A DNA stretch of 56,830 bases from Mesaphorura yosii. Its lineage: Eukaryota; Arthropoda; Collembola; Poduromorpha; Tullbergiidae. The stretch is from contig WIXG01000432.1 of assembly GCA_009869945.1 (NCBI GenBank), positions 1 through 56,830 of the forward strand, given 5' to 3'. Every line of letters starts with the position of its first letter. Position 1 is the stretch's first letter. This document shows positions 9,823 through 20,280 of the stretch, piece by piece. The notes under the pieces were generated by a model, which did no database searches, was not told the origin of the DNA, and saw only the letters and a program-made list of their open reading frames with translations. Position numbers and translations under genes: made by a program.

Positions 9823-11829
9823 ATGGTGATGTCCAAATTCAACCGGCGCCTGCTGCTGATCGCCTTCAGTGCCTTTGCGATTGTTGTCTACATCGTCCTT
9901 CACCTGAATCTGCTCCACCTTCAGCGGTGGAACAACTCCGTGCAAGTCGAAGTACAGGTGCTGCGTGAGGGAGCAGCGGCCGGCTACCTCCAGCAGCTGC
10001 AGGAAAATGAACCCCGCGAACCCGCCGCCCTCGCGCCGCCGGAGCCTGAGCCGTTCAAGCCGGAGCCCGACTACGACGTCACGCCTGCGTTCAACGCCGA
10101 GTCCGAGTCAGAATTTAATCTTTACCTCAGCACTCGAAGGCTCGTCATCCTCGCCGTCCATCGAATCAATGAACTCCTCCGCCAGCACGAAGCTATGCTT
10201 CGGACGCCCGTTCCCTGCTCACCCTGGTGGGCGAATCCCCTCGACGTCCAGCGCCACCAAGTCGTTGGACGCACAGCCGAGTACGTCGACCATCTGATTG
10301 AATTCGTCGCGGTCTCTGAGTACGAAAACCGAACTTTTGCCGCTCTCGCACGAGTAAACGTGGCGCCACCTCACGACGTGCTTTTCGTGAAGGATTCTTT
10401 CACCCGTGTTCTGCCACCCTTCCAGAAGTTTCTATTTGGCGCGGGTGGGCAGCTGAACCACTTTCGGAAGTGCGTCACACCAGAAAGGTTGGCCGGGAGT
10501 CAGTTGAGAAAGGCTGCTCGGACCCAGCTTGAGAATATCTGCTCGTGCAATTTCGTAGCATCCTTGGCTGCCCAGGTCGACACGGGATTTGATACTCTAC
10601 TCACGTGGCCAGCGAATTCATCCTTTCTCGTCGGTGATTACATGAATTTCAGCGATTATCAATCAATGTTCCATATTTTACCCACGAATCGAAGCCAGCA
10701 TTGCAGGGATTCGATTGGAATGCTCGTGATGGTCAGTTCGGCGCCTGGCCACAAGGAGCATCGGCGCGCAATTCGAGATACGTACGGATCACGCGCGAAT
10801 TTGGAACGGAATTCAGCTGATTTGGTTTTCTTGTTCGGACGAGTGGCTGATGCCGCATTGCAGGTGAATTAACATTTAATTAATTAATTAAGTGATAATT
10901 AGGTGATTAATTGACTTCATAAAGGCCATAATTAGTAGTATATCAGTTGAATTTTTGTCCAGCAATCACTTGAAGGAGAGGCTGCAGAGTATGGTGACCT
11001 GATTCAGGCCAATTTCATGGACTCCTACCACAACCTGACCCTCAGTCACCTGTCGATGTACTCCTACGTCCACTACACGTGCTCACAATTACAAGGTCTA
11101 CAAGGTACGCATGATTCGTCGTCCAGTCCAGCCGCAGAAGGCAGTTCTGGGCCATACAACCCTCCAGCACACATATTCAAGGCTGATGACGACTTCCTAC
11201 TCAATCTGGACACGGCTCGGGCCGTTGCGGTAGCGAATCCGGATGCAGAGCTCTTGTAAGTTAATCTAGCGTAAATCTTTAATTAATAATAGTTAGTTTA
11301 AGTTAAATTCAAGTATTTGAAATGACCTCTGTGTGTTTTTAGTGGCTGTTCGTACTGCGGCACGCAGCCGATCCGAAACCGAGCCTACATGACGAAATAC
11401 TACACGCCCCGCTACATGTACATGGGCGACGTGTACGCGGGCTACCTCTCCGGGGTCGCGTACATGATTCGGGGCGACGTGCTCCCGCTGTTCGTCAGGG
11501 CAGCCCAGTCCATTCCGATTATACACATGGACGACGCGTACATCACCGGCCTCGTCCCGGCGGCGCTTGGTCTCTACCCCCGAAACTCAAACTTCTTTGG
11601 GTACGGGCGCGTGGAGCCGGAGAACGGCTGCGGGCTGAGGCGGATGGCCTGCTCGTACGTCCTCAACCAGACTGACATGCGGACGCAGTGGGCGGCGAGC
11701 GAAGTCTTCAGGCTCGCACTGGAGGCTGGAGAAGAGGCGGCGACGAGGAATTGCACGCTGGCCACCGAGAAGGAGCTCCAGCTGGCTGTCGTCGACGACG
11801 AATTCAAGAAAGTGTGTCGATACACGTAG
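9823..11829 (+). CDS. GT31 beta-1,3-galactosyl/N-acetylglucosaminyltransferase
   Basis: Three exons, 9823-10863, 10963-11255 and 11343-11829 (introns of 99 and 87 bp), encode about 606 residues. The N-terminus is a type II signal anchor (RRLLLIAFSAFAIVVYIVL) after a short cytosolic tail, so the enzyme sits in the Golgi. A Pro/Glu-rich stem of roughly 250 residues precedes the GT31 core. RRAIRDTYGS starts the nucleotide-sugar fold, FMDSYHNLTLSHL follows, FKADDDFLLN is the metal-binding DxD region, and HMDDAYITGL corresponds to the EDVYVG catalytic motif. CGYRR-like cysteines are seen in the last exon. The stem is longer than in most GT31 proteins. Sugar specificity cannot be decided from sequence alone. 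Confidence 0.9.
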
Positions 11830-13473
11830 CAGCAATGCTCCAGTCGCCAGGCGCTGAATCCCAGAACCAAAGTCATTAATTTTTTAATCATAATTTATGT
11901 GTGCACATGAATTATGAATAACATAGCAGTTGATTTGAATTGAGTTTAATTTGTACCGTGCCGCGTTGAGTGTTTGTAAATTGTAAATACGATGACCATG
12001 ATTTTTGTGACCTGGAATAATGTGCAAAAAACGACTGCTTCTGTTAGGCTGCTTAAAAAAGACTCTAAGATAAGTAAGACTGTGACAAATGCAAATGCGA
12101 AATTAAGTGACCAGAGTGGTCTTATTAAAGAGTGGGTATGCCGTGGACAGAATGAGTCATCTTCGTCTTCGTCTTATTTCGTCGTAGTCAGGCATTGAAT
12201 GAAACCAAGACCAAGACCATCAGCAACAATAAATCAATGCACAAAGCACGCGGCACAGCACAGCATGGCACACCCTAGGCGAGGCGATAAAAGTCATTAA
12301 ATACGGATTAGCCTTACATTGTTACATAATCTAGCCTTCTGCCATTCAGCATTGACATTGCTTGAATAATGAATGCACGCAGTCCAGCGGATTTAAATCC
12401 TTTGCTCCATTTAAAACAGTACAGTAGAGAAAAAAGACAGCCTTGAGATGTCCTTTACGATTTGCGATTTGCGGTGGTGGTGGTGTTTTGGTTTTGATTT
12501 TGTCGTTCCATTCCAGCAGAATCAGAATGCCGAAATCAGGGTTCAGTTCCAGTTGCCAATCTTCACCAAAGGTTAAAATTAGAAATTAGACACCAAGACG
12601 AATGCGTGCACGCGTGCGCACGCTGACGCGATCCATAAAAGGAAATGACACGATCTTGAACTGAATCACTGGCCATGTGTTTGTGCGTGTGCGCTTCCAA
12701 GAATTCCCAAGTCCCATTAAATCTCTCATATCCCATTTTTGCTTATCCGCAGTGAAGCGCAGTGCAGTCAATGTACCCAATATTTAGGCTTTGAGTCATA
12801 TCGGTAATTCGCAAATCGCAATTTCTGTACCAAAATACTTCACTTCAGTGCCTTGCAGGCAGGTACAGCACTCACCAGCACAAAAGGAAACTCGTCGTCC
12901 TTCAGCACAGCAGCAGCAGCCGAGAAGTCTTCACTTTGTTGTGTTGTGACTGTGACTCATTTTTTGCAATGTGCTCGAGTGTAGAGCCCAGAGCGAGCTT
13001 AGAGATCATGACGTAATTAACTTATCCTACTACAAATGGGGATGGTGATTCATTCTCTTGCGCAGCAGCAGACAAATGCGAATGGCGAATCCCATTCAAT
13101 TCTATCGTCTTAAGCGTAACGTTTCATCTTTCCCATGCCCATGGCTGATTGTTGCTATGCAGGGCGATCGACGGCTCGGCTCGGCGTGATTCATCCACAA
13201 AGAATGAATGGACGGACGGGCCTGATGACTGATGGACTACTCGACTACGGCCTTAGTCAACCGACTCATTTGCCTGCCTGCTTTAGTGTTTCTTTGATCG
13301 TCACTCTGCTCGGAAGTCACAGTCAACAAAGTGCCGCAGCCAGTCTTCAGTTTTCACTCTACATTTCATCTTTCCATCTGTTCTATGCTATTGCTCTCTT
13401 TTTGTGACAGCTAATAAGCAGTGCCTGAATTGAAATTGTACCAGTTTACGAGTTTATCGACAAGAAATCAGAA
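11830..13473. other. Intergenic, no gene recognised
   Basis: Contains the 3' flank of the glycosyltransferase and the upstream region of the four-helix protein. Short open frames (for example 11992-12198 and 13135-13407) show no signal peptide, domain or splice support. Confidence 0.4.
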
Positions 13474-14335
13474 ATGGTTGGACCGTGCCTCTGCATGAAC
13501 CTCACGAAGGGCGTCCGGCTCGTGGCGCTCGCCTCGATGCTCTGCGGCATCGGAGTCGCCGCCACGAGCTCGTGGGTCCTCCATCGCTCTATGCAAGCCC
13601 GCAAGTCGCCCACCCTCGCCACCGCCTCCCAGTTCATCTCGCAGGTCAACACTTACTTTGGAGGCACGACGGGGCTCTACGACCTCGACGTAATCTTTAG
13701 GATCCTCATCTCGGCCAGCATGTCCGCGATGGCTGGCGGAGCTGTTCAGTTTCTCATGAGTTTCTGGCTCCTGCTCGCTTCAGTCAAGGTAAGGACGAAT
13801 TCTCTGTGAATTCTATACGTAAATTGGGTAACCTTCGGGTACCTTGCGCCTTGTGCGTGCGATACGATGACTCATTACTCATTAATGTGGTTTGCTATTT
13901 GCGTTGCAGGCTGGTGGTGGTCGAATCATGGCACGTATTTGGGTGGTGATTCACGTCATCATCATGCTGGCCATCGGTGGTGGTTGCCTCTGTATTCTGA
14001 CCAACGAACTCGAGATCAACCTGCAGGTCAAGATTTTCTTGGCCGCAACCGGCGCGGACGCGCTCCTCATCATCTACTTTTGCTTTGTGGTGTACTCGTA
14101 CAGCCACGGGATGTACGCCAAGGACGGAGGTTTGGGCGTGAAGGAAAAGGACGGCCTCTTCTACGCGCAGGCACCGCCGCAGTCACCTCCGCCAACGATT
14201 CAGCGGCAGGACACGACGTTTGGACACGGACACGACCAGCAGAATGGACACAGGAACAACAATCTGAACGGGGCGCTGAAGCAGGAGTTTCTGCAGTGGA
14301 GCCGGAAGGCGAATAATACGGAGGCGACTGTCTAA
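13474..14335 (+). CDS. Four-transmembrane protein of unknown function
   Basis: Two exons, 13474-13788 and 13910-14335 (121-bp phase-0 intron), encode about 246 residues. Four hydrophobic segments are visible. The first is near residues 12-32 (VRLVALASMLCGIGVAATSS). The second is near 80-105 and ends at the exon junction. Then come WVVIHVIIMLAIGGGCLCIL and AATGADALLIIYFCFVVYSY. A hydrophilic loop lies between helices 1 and 2, and a Pro/Gln/His/Asn-rich tail of about 75 residues follows helix 4. The start follows a CLCMN cysteine pattern that could be palmitoylated. The topology is like MARVEL-type or insect Pasiflora-type junction proteins, but no diagnostic motif lets me choose. Well-formed splice sites and frame support a real gene. 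Confidence 0.7.
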
Positions 14336-14713
14336 GAAGGCTCAACTGCCTGATATCTGACACTCAGACTGGACTTTGGCTCTCCGCATTCAGCTTTCAG
14401 CATTCAGCAAGTGCCAAGCAAGAGCTAAATTTAGCATACCATAAATTAAGAATCTCTGTACAAATGTTGGATGAACGCGTTGTTCTGCGTTCTACCTTGT
14501 GTAACTGTTTTAATGTCAATTGTTCAGATAATTACCAGCTAATTAAGTCACAATGCGAGTACGAGTACCATATTTTATAGCCTTTGTTAATCTTAAACCA
14601 CCAAAATATTTTTAAATTATTAATAAAGACTGCGCCTGAGCCCAAGCGCAGCCCAAAGAAAAATATGTAAAGGATTTCTTCAGTATTCATCTCTTAGGAT
14701 TCAATCTAGCAGA
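14336..14713. other. Convergent 3' flank between two genes
   Basis: The four-helix gene ends at 14335 and the minus-strand low-complexity gene ends at 14714. The interval holds plausible UTR sequence including AATAAAGACT at 14621. No coding signal seen. Confidence 0.45.
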
Positions 14714-16195
14714 TTAGCAGCACACGTAACAGCAACAGCAGCAGCATTTTCGTCCGACCCCAACGTCCTTTGGCCTAGGTGTAGTCATGGTCGTCGTTTT
14801 GGGCTTGCAGATATGTCGGCGCTGATTCCTGCCATCTCGATCGCGATCATTGCCAACTTGACCTCGACCTCCATTTGTGTACCCGTTGATAAGGACACAT
14901 GTGTACGTGATAACACAACATTTGGATCGACGAGCATCGCCATTGCTATGGTAGTTGGCGGTGGAGCCACGGCCTTGAGGGTAGGAAACGTAAGAGGGTT
15001 GCGCCGTAGCCGTAGGCGTTGCCACAGCCTGAGGTGGATATACTGGATAATGTCCTGAAGGTGGTGATGGAGTTGGAAGATAATCCGTTGGTCGTGACGA
15101 AGGATAGTAATTGTAATTAGGATACCGCTCGTATTGTTCCTCTGCTGGAGCCGGTGCCGCGCGATATTCTGCCCCCGCACCACCCAACACAGTGTCGGCG
15201 TATCGCTGATAGCCCGCCGGGTAATCGTAGCCGTACGCGTCAGTCCTCGTCTCCGCCTCGACATCGTTGCCCAACGACCGTAGTCGAGAAGGGTGAACAG
15301 GCTGCCGCTGGCGGTCTCCAGAAGTCTGAGATGCTGACTGTGGTCGTCGTGCTGCACGCCACTCCGATTCCCACTCGGATCCTGTACTGGAGTCGGAACT
15401 GTCGGGAATCGGGAGCTGCTCGTTTCGGTGGAGTCTGAGTATGTTTTCGTAAGGTTCCCGTTCCCGTTTACGAACGCCGGACTCTGATTGTGGGTGTGGC
15501 TGGATCTCTGCCGGCCGTGTCGGCTGATAGGTTCCTTCCCGGGCTCTGCTGGCGTATCGGTGGTAGTTGTACTCGTACTCGTGCGGTGGCCGTGCGGACG
15601 AGGGCGTGGGTGTGGGGGTCGGTGTGGTCCAGGCGTTTGAGGAGTCCCAATGTAGACTTCCACTTGACTGTATCTCGCTGTGGCTCTCGCCCCGGGCTGG
15701 ACGAGTTTGACCTTCCAATGACGACCGGTGTACTGCTTCGTGTGCACTGGAATATGGCTGGGCGCGTGCTTGTGCCTGCTGCGGTGGCGGTTGTTGGCCG
15801 TTCGAATCCGAGTATATCCTTGCCCGGAATCCTGGACCGGAATTCGAACCCGCGGGTAGACTGCTTTTGAATCGCTGGTAGTCGTTACCACTCAAGAAAA
15901 TAATTTGTCTGTCTGAGCCTGAATGTAAGATCTTCAACAATTACGCAAAGAAATTAGCTAATTAGTTAAATAGCTCGTAGAATTCGTTACCTGGAACCTT
16001 GTACGTTCGGTCAGCAATCACCTGGACTCGCTGCTGCCCATTCGTCACGATGGTCGACGCGTTATTCTGGACCGTGTTCTCAAAGTTCGGGATTCGATGC
16101 TCCTCCACGTAGAGCGTGCTTGGAATCAGGGCGCAGTGAGCCACTCCGGTAGCCGAAAAGGCTGCGAGGGCCGTGAGCACGAATTTTAAATTCAT
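14714..16195 (-). CDS. Long low-complexity secreted protein (Pro/Ser/Tyr/Arg-rich)
   Basis: Exon 1 (16195-15991) gives a clear signal peptide (MNLKFVLTALAAFSATGVA) and a short ordered region. A 72-bp phase-1 intron leads to exon 2 (15918-14714), for about 469 residues in all. The body is low complexity: TPTPTPTPSS, repeated Tyr-Pro and Tyr-Asn pairs, Gln/Pro runs, Arg/Glu patches. It ends in a run of six cysteines then YVCC. Composition resembles extracellular matrix or cuticle-associated disordered proteins, but no chitin-binding R&R domain is present. A second frame on the same strand (15891-14785) is also open for 368 codons; I regard it as a by-product of the repetitive composition because only the chosen frame joins the signal-peptide exon. 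Function not assigned. Confidence 0.65.
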
Positions 16196-16559
16196 TTCAA
16201 GCAGGCACTGTCAAGGTCTGAGTTGAAACTGGCGAATCTCATGCAAATAGCAAATGTAGGGCATGGAAGTGGACGTGGACGGACACAAGTTTATTTAATG
16301 ACATGAGTCAACCTCTGACCTCACCGGCGACGACGTCAACGTCAACTCAAGTCAATCAGATAATCTATTCTGTGTTTCGGCTTCGACCCCCGCAACTCAA
16401 GAATTAAGAACTAACCATGACCTCTGCCTGAAAAGAGTCAAGTCCGCGATGGTGATTGCATCATTGAAAATTACATCAGTGTATTGTAGCATGCAGCCTA
16501 CTCCAGTGAGCCACCAAATTAAGATTACATCAACATTACGGATTCGCGATTCGGACTTC

Positions 16560-16785
16560 AGTTGTGATTTTTGACGTGGGTGTCAAATACTACTAACAAT
16601 ATGAATATCGCGACAAACAGAATCGCGCATGCCAAAAGCGCGTCTCCTAAATAGCGTCAAGGCACATATATTCTGAATGTAGTCGTCCACCGACGGCGAC
16701 GGCCTCGTAAAGAGGGGGATGGTGAACAGGAGTTGCATCAGCCACTGAAAGGCGAGGATGGCGACCGCCCACACCCGCTAAATGT
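16560..16785 (-). other. Remnant with membrane-like segments, no gene model
   Basis: On the minus strand an acceptor-like TTTAG precedes a frame reading VWAVAILAFQWLMQLLF. A second frame nearby reads ALLACAILFVAIFILLVVF, ending at a TGA. Both look like transmembrane helices but lie in different frames with no usable intron between them. They may be the tail of a decayed membrane protein, separate from the takeout-like fragment upstream. Confidence 0.3.
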
Positions 16786-17185
16786 TCAGCGGAGCCGGAC
16801 TCCGAATCCGAGTGCATCCTCATCGCCGGCTACGGCGAGAACAGGAAGTATGAAGTGGGTCGGCTGGAGGCCGATTTGCGGGAGCCCCGTTGACACGTAC
16901 ACGCGGTTCTCCTCCAGAATCAGTTGAATGCACTCGTTCAGGAGCTCGTCCGACCCGTGCGGACACTCGGGGACTCCTTCGAAGCCCGCAAAGGGTGGCC
17001 GCAATTCTGAGGCCGTGGCGCCTGCGTTTGGCGGCCCTAAAAAGGGCTACAGAAGGAAAATCACGATGCCAACGTGTTGAGCTCTCATTATAGCCAAGAG
17101 TGACTGAGGATTCTTCACGTTCTGGGAAATTACGCGAAAAATGCAGGAGCAAGAGGCGAAGCACAACAATGAAAGCCGGTTTCAT
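16786..17185 (-). pseudogene. Takeout/JHBP-like N-terminal fragment
   Basis: Exon 1 (17185-17134) encodes a signal peptide (MKPAFIVVLRLLLLHFS). A 97-bp phase-1 intron joins it to 17036-16786. The joined frame contains a Cys, HGSDELLNEC and GLPQIGLQPTHFILP. This follows the N-terminal pattern of the takeout/juvenile-hormone-binding-protein family, where a C...(S/D)..LNEC helix is followed by GIPELGIPPLDPL. The family is normally about 240 residues long and binds small hydrophobic ligands in haemolymph. Here the frame stops after about 100 residues and nothing downstream resembles the rest of the domain, so I call it a truncated copy. An alternative donor (GTAATT or GTGAAG) exists for exon 1; both keep the same frame. 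Confidence 0.45.
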
Positions 17186-17311
17186 GTTATTTTGCTATGT
17201 AAAATAACTGGTTTCGTAAATTGCGCACAAAAAAGACACGTGCGGTCCCAACAATTACATAGTTATTAAAAACAAGTAAGAAAGACGGGAATCTAGAGAA
17301 TTCCGTGGTGT

Positions 17312-18061
17312 TCACGCTTGTGTTTGCTCGTATTTGATGTTCATGGCCTTCGAAGGATCGAACCTGAGCGAAGCGAGGGCTGCTTCACTCTTTTCGATCT
17401 GTTCGGGGGTCAATTCTGGCGTTGTGCTCACGATGACGAAACGCTGGAGCCCATTTTCACAGATCCAGAGGACAGTTGCCGTCAAATCACTCCACACAGC
17501 GGCCGAATTAAATGTTACGAGCGCCGGGTCAGGTTCGGTGACGCCAGGGCTTCGGGAAACCTCCGTACAGGTGACGTTGAGGGTGATGGCGTGCAGTGGC
17601 CGGGTCCAAAGCTTCGTCGGAAGGCACATGTGGTTGAGGCCCAGCTTCTCGTCACCGTAAAAGATCGTTCGAGCATTCGCCGCGGCGCCATCGAGGACGC
17701 CAGGCAAGAGTGTGAATTTCTGACGGGGCTGGATTGTAATCAACTCCTCTTCCGTACTGGCGGACCGCCCGCCGTGCAGACGCTCGTAAAAGTAACGGTA
17801 CTCGCCTTTGCTTGCTCTTGGGAAATAGAGCCACTGATTCACTTTGAACAGCTGTAATAGATAAGAATTGGTAATTGCTCGGAGGAATGCTTCGCTTATC
17901 GCACGCACCGTGAACAGATTCGTGTCGATTGCGAGCTCCCGTGGAAAGACACAAGGCCCATTGCTTACGTCGGGGGTTTTCGAGGACAAGTTGGCGGCTG
18001 CAAATCCAGATAATGCTAGCGCCAGGACTAGCACTAGGGTAATGGCGAGGACGAACCGCAT
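17312..18061 (-). CDS. Secreted lipocalin (apolipoprotein-D-like)
   Basis: Two exons, 18061-17909 and 17851-17312, encode about 230 residues. The 57-bp intron is in frame and free of stops, so the region reads as one long frame. The donor GTGCGT and the polypyrimidine acceptor ending ATTACAG are good, and removing it aligns the protein better. With the intron gone, a signal peptide (MRFVLAITLVLVLALALSGF) is followed by a Cys and a segment NLFTLFKVNQWLYFPR, standing where lipocalins have the G-x-W strand (QW in place of GTW). The C-terminus is typical of apolipoprotein D-like lipocalins: IVSTTPELTPEQIEKSEAAL then LRFDPSKAM, after paired cysteines. Lipocalins carry small hydrophobic ligands extracellularly. 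The G-x-W glycine is missing. Confidence 0.62.
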   Translation of the reverse strand: MRFVLAITLVLVLALALSGFAAANLSSKTPDVSNGPCVFPRELAIDTNLFTVRAISEAFLRAITNSYLLQLFKVNQWLYFPRASKGEYRYFYERLHGGRSASTEEELITIQPRQKFTLLPGVLDGAAANARTIFYGDEKLGLNHMCLPTKLWTRPLHAITLNVTCTEVSRSPGVTEPDPALVTFNSAAVWSDLTATVLWICENGLQRFVIVSTTPELTPEQIEKSEAALASLRFDPSKAMNIKYEQTQA

Positions 18062-18520
18062 TTTAACAGTTGAATCACGGAGCCCAGTGTCCTAATCACT
18101 GGATAACATGGGAATCTTGAGTGACAGCGGTGGTGCGTAATAAGAACGACTGAATTCCACACATTGGGCGACTGGCCATTGATTACATATCGTACTCAGT
18201 TTACCGCTCGCACCCACAGCCTGGCCCAGTGGCCCATCATCTCGTCACGATGGACAACCGGTTTGGCTACCACAAAGTTTTTATGGACTCTGGACACTGA
18301 CGGTATTTTTCCACTAAGCACACTGGCACACTTGGCACTCTTTATTCAAGTCCGCTAATTAGCTAATTGTTTGTAATGCTAGGACAAAAGTAAGTATTAC
18401 TCATTCCAGTGTACATCTCCAAAGGCCATGCAGCAATAACACTCACTTGTCATTGTCATCCGGACAGCAGCACCCTAACATGCTTTCATTTTGGTATTGA
18501 CGGATGCAGGCAACTCCATT
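18062..18520. other. Intergenic, no gene recognised
   Basis: Lies between the lipocalin start and the stop of the small secreted peptide gene, both on the minus strand. It must hold the lipocalin promoter. I see no convincing TATA/initiator pair. Confidence 0.35.
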
Positions 18521-18673
18521 TCAGTATCCGCTGGGAGCATAGATGGCATTGAAGCAACGGTAGTGGACCTCGGCCACCTGTCCCCGGGCTCTGGCGTTGG
18601 GGTCAGGTGAGCCTGCAATCATTCCAATTGCAATTGCTGCAACCACAAGAAGAACGAAGACGAATATCTTCAT
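18521..18673 (-). CDS. 50-residue secreted peptide precursor
   Basis: An intact single-exon frame of 50 codons plus stop. The first 21 residues form a textbook signal peptide (MKIFVFVLLVVAAIAIGMIAG), leaving a 29-residue mature peptide rich in Arg/Ala/Tyr with a single Cys (HYRCFNAIYAPSGY at its end). A TATA box on the same strand at 18731-18724 places transcription start near 18700, about 25 bases before the ATG. Promoter, start codon and signal peptide therefore agree. Such short, TATA-driven secreted peptides in arthropods are often immune-induced or venom/epidermal peptides, but this one matches no family I recognise and lacks the cysteine pairs of common antimicrobial classes. A 3' exon extending the product cannot be excluded. 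Confidence 0.6.
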   Translation of the reverse strand: MKIFVFVLLVVAAIAIGMIAGSPDPNARARGQVAEVHYRCFNAIYAPSGY

Positions 18674-18723
18674 GCTGTAAACAATGCTGGACAGGCTGAC
18701 AAATCTGACTGGTCTTGCTCTCG

Positions 18724-18731
18724 TATTTATA
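18724..18731 (-). promoter_or_regulatory. TATA box of the small secreted peptide gene
   Basis: TATAAATA on the minus strand, about 55 bp upstream of the ATG at 18673. Its position fits a start site near 18700. Confidence 0.55.
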
Positions 18732-19569
18732 CCTGCAGCTCCGGCGGGCGTTCAACGACTGGGTCATATGGGCCCGAGACGATTGTGTATTGAGTATCTG
18801 TTCACATTGTCCAAAAACTCATTGTGTCCTGGACAATGCGCAATGCTAAAAAGGCATGTGCTCTTGTCTGCAATTGGAATAACTGCGAGCATCTTCAATT
18901 CCTGGCCGCAAAGCTAAGGCGAGAGTTGGCCACATCAAAGATGGGATATTATTACCCTGCACTGAGCAGAAACCAGCAAACTTACGTAATTGTCCGTCGA
19001 CGAAAACAGAGCGTGACGGCTGAAACTTAAAGGACGATGGCGTATTCAATCTCGTTGTCCAATATTCATGAAAATCCTGAAGATGGGCTGAAGCTCCATG
19101 CCCAAATGCCGGAATTGCGCCTCGACATGCAACCGAAAAGGCGATAGCGATAGCAGAATCCTTTGCAGTACTGATTAATCATCGGTAATTCACAAGGGGA
19201 GGTTAGTAGATTAAGAGGTTACTGGGCTAGCTTACCAATCAAACGATCAGCTGGCCAATGTTACGATTCAGATTTCGAAAATTAACCTATCATTGAGTAG
19301 CCACAGCCACTGGCCTTGACTCATTTACTAAACACAATTAACTGTATTAATACACCACCACACTAATTGCAGCCACCAGCCACATGAGGATCAGAAATAT
19401 GAAATGACGTGAGGCACAGGAGCAATGCGGTTAAGGCTTAAGCAGACAAGAACCGTGCCTGTGCTTCGGCATTCGGCATCAGCCAATTCTTTAGCAGATC
19501 TCTCAATAATACCCCGCATCCTTCCTCGCTTTTTCACTGCAATTGCAATTTGCAAAAGGTATTAGCAGA
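18732..19569. other. Intergenic, no gene recognised
   Basis: Short open frames on both strands around 18824-19049 overlap each other and have no supporting features. The right end leads into the broken gene at 19570. Confidence 0.35.
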
Positions 19570-20280
19570 ATGGCAGAAAAGCCGAGAGGCCTTAAATTCT
19601 CGAAGAAGCACCTCCTGTGGCTGGACAACGCGGTCAACGATTTGGTGAATGACGAGATCACTGAAGTCACCGTCTTTGAGAAGGATTTCCATTGGGCCGC
19701 GCGTGGACAAGATGTAGTGGCCAAGTTCCAAGCGATCCTGGCGTTCCGCCTAAAGCTTGGTTACCAATCAAGCAATGTGACCCCCAACGCGAATTTCCTT
19801 CTTGGCCCGCCAATCTGTCCTTCGATTACGCAATTTACAAGATCGCGGACCCGCCACTGGAGACTTTCTTTTTGCTGCTTTCTCTGGGGACGGGAAAGAC
19901 GTCCCCTGACTTCGGAGAGCCCGGAAGCTTGGATTTGACGGTGCCACGCTCCTGGCCCGCTCTGTTGTCGATGGCCAAGGCACTTTTCGAGGTGCTGCTC
20001 AATCAGGTCACGAAAAGCGATGGAGAAGTCGCGCCTGAATCCGACGCTGCCCGAACCAGTGGAACTCGACGAGATCGACAACCAGGGGCTGGCCAACATG
20101 ATTTACCACGCCAAGGCGTACGCGAATATTTATCGGGGAAGAATCAAAGAGATTTGTCGGAATTTGGCGCCCGCGGCCGCGCCGCCAAAAAACGAAAAGA
20201 GGTTGCCGAGGTATGGTTTACCAAAGGACAGTGACGGAGGCTTCGGAGGTCAAAATTTATGCAGATTCGTGCGAAATTGA
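19570..20280 (+). pseudogene. Unknown gene broken by two compensating frameshifts
   Basis: From the ATG at 19570 the frame reads as ordinary protein (HLLWLDNAVNDLVNDEITEV, VAKFQAILAFRLKLG) for about 60-75 residues, then becomes basic and implausible. The neighbouring frame then takes over with LSFDYAIYKIADPPLETFF and WPALLSMAKALFEVLLNQVT. Around 20005-20020 the first frame resumes with MEKSRLNPTLPEPVELDEID and NMIYHAKAYANIYRGRIKEI, ending at 20280. The second switch coincides with a run of four A; removing one base restores the frame. The first lies between about 19740 and 19830. Together they look like one insertion and one deletion. No domain is recognised; the whole would be about 235 residues, intracellular by the lack of a signal. 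No intron of normal size can explain the switches. Confidence 0.55.
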
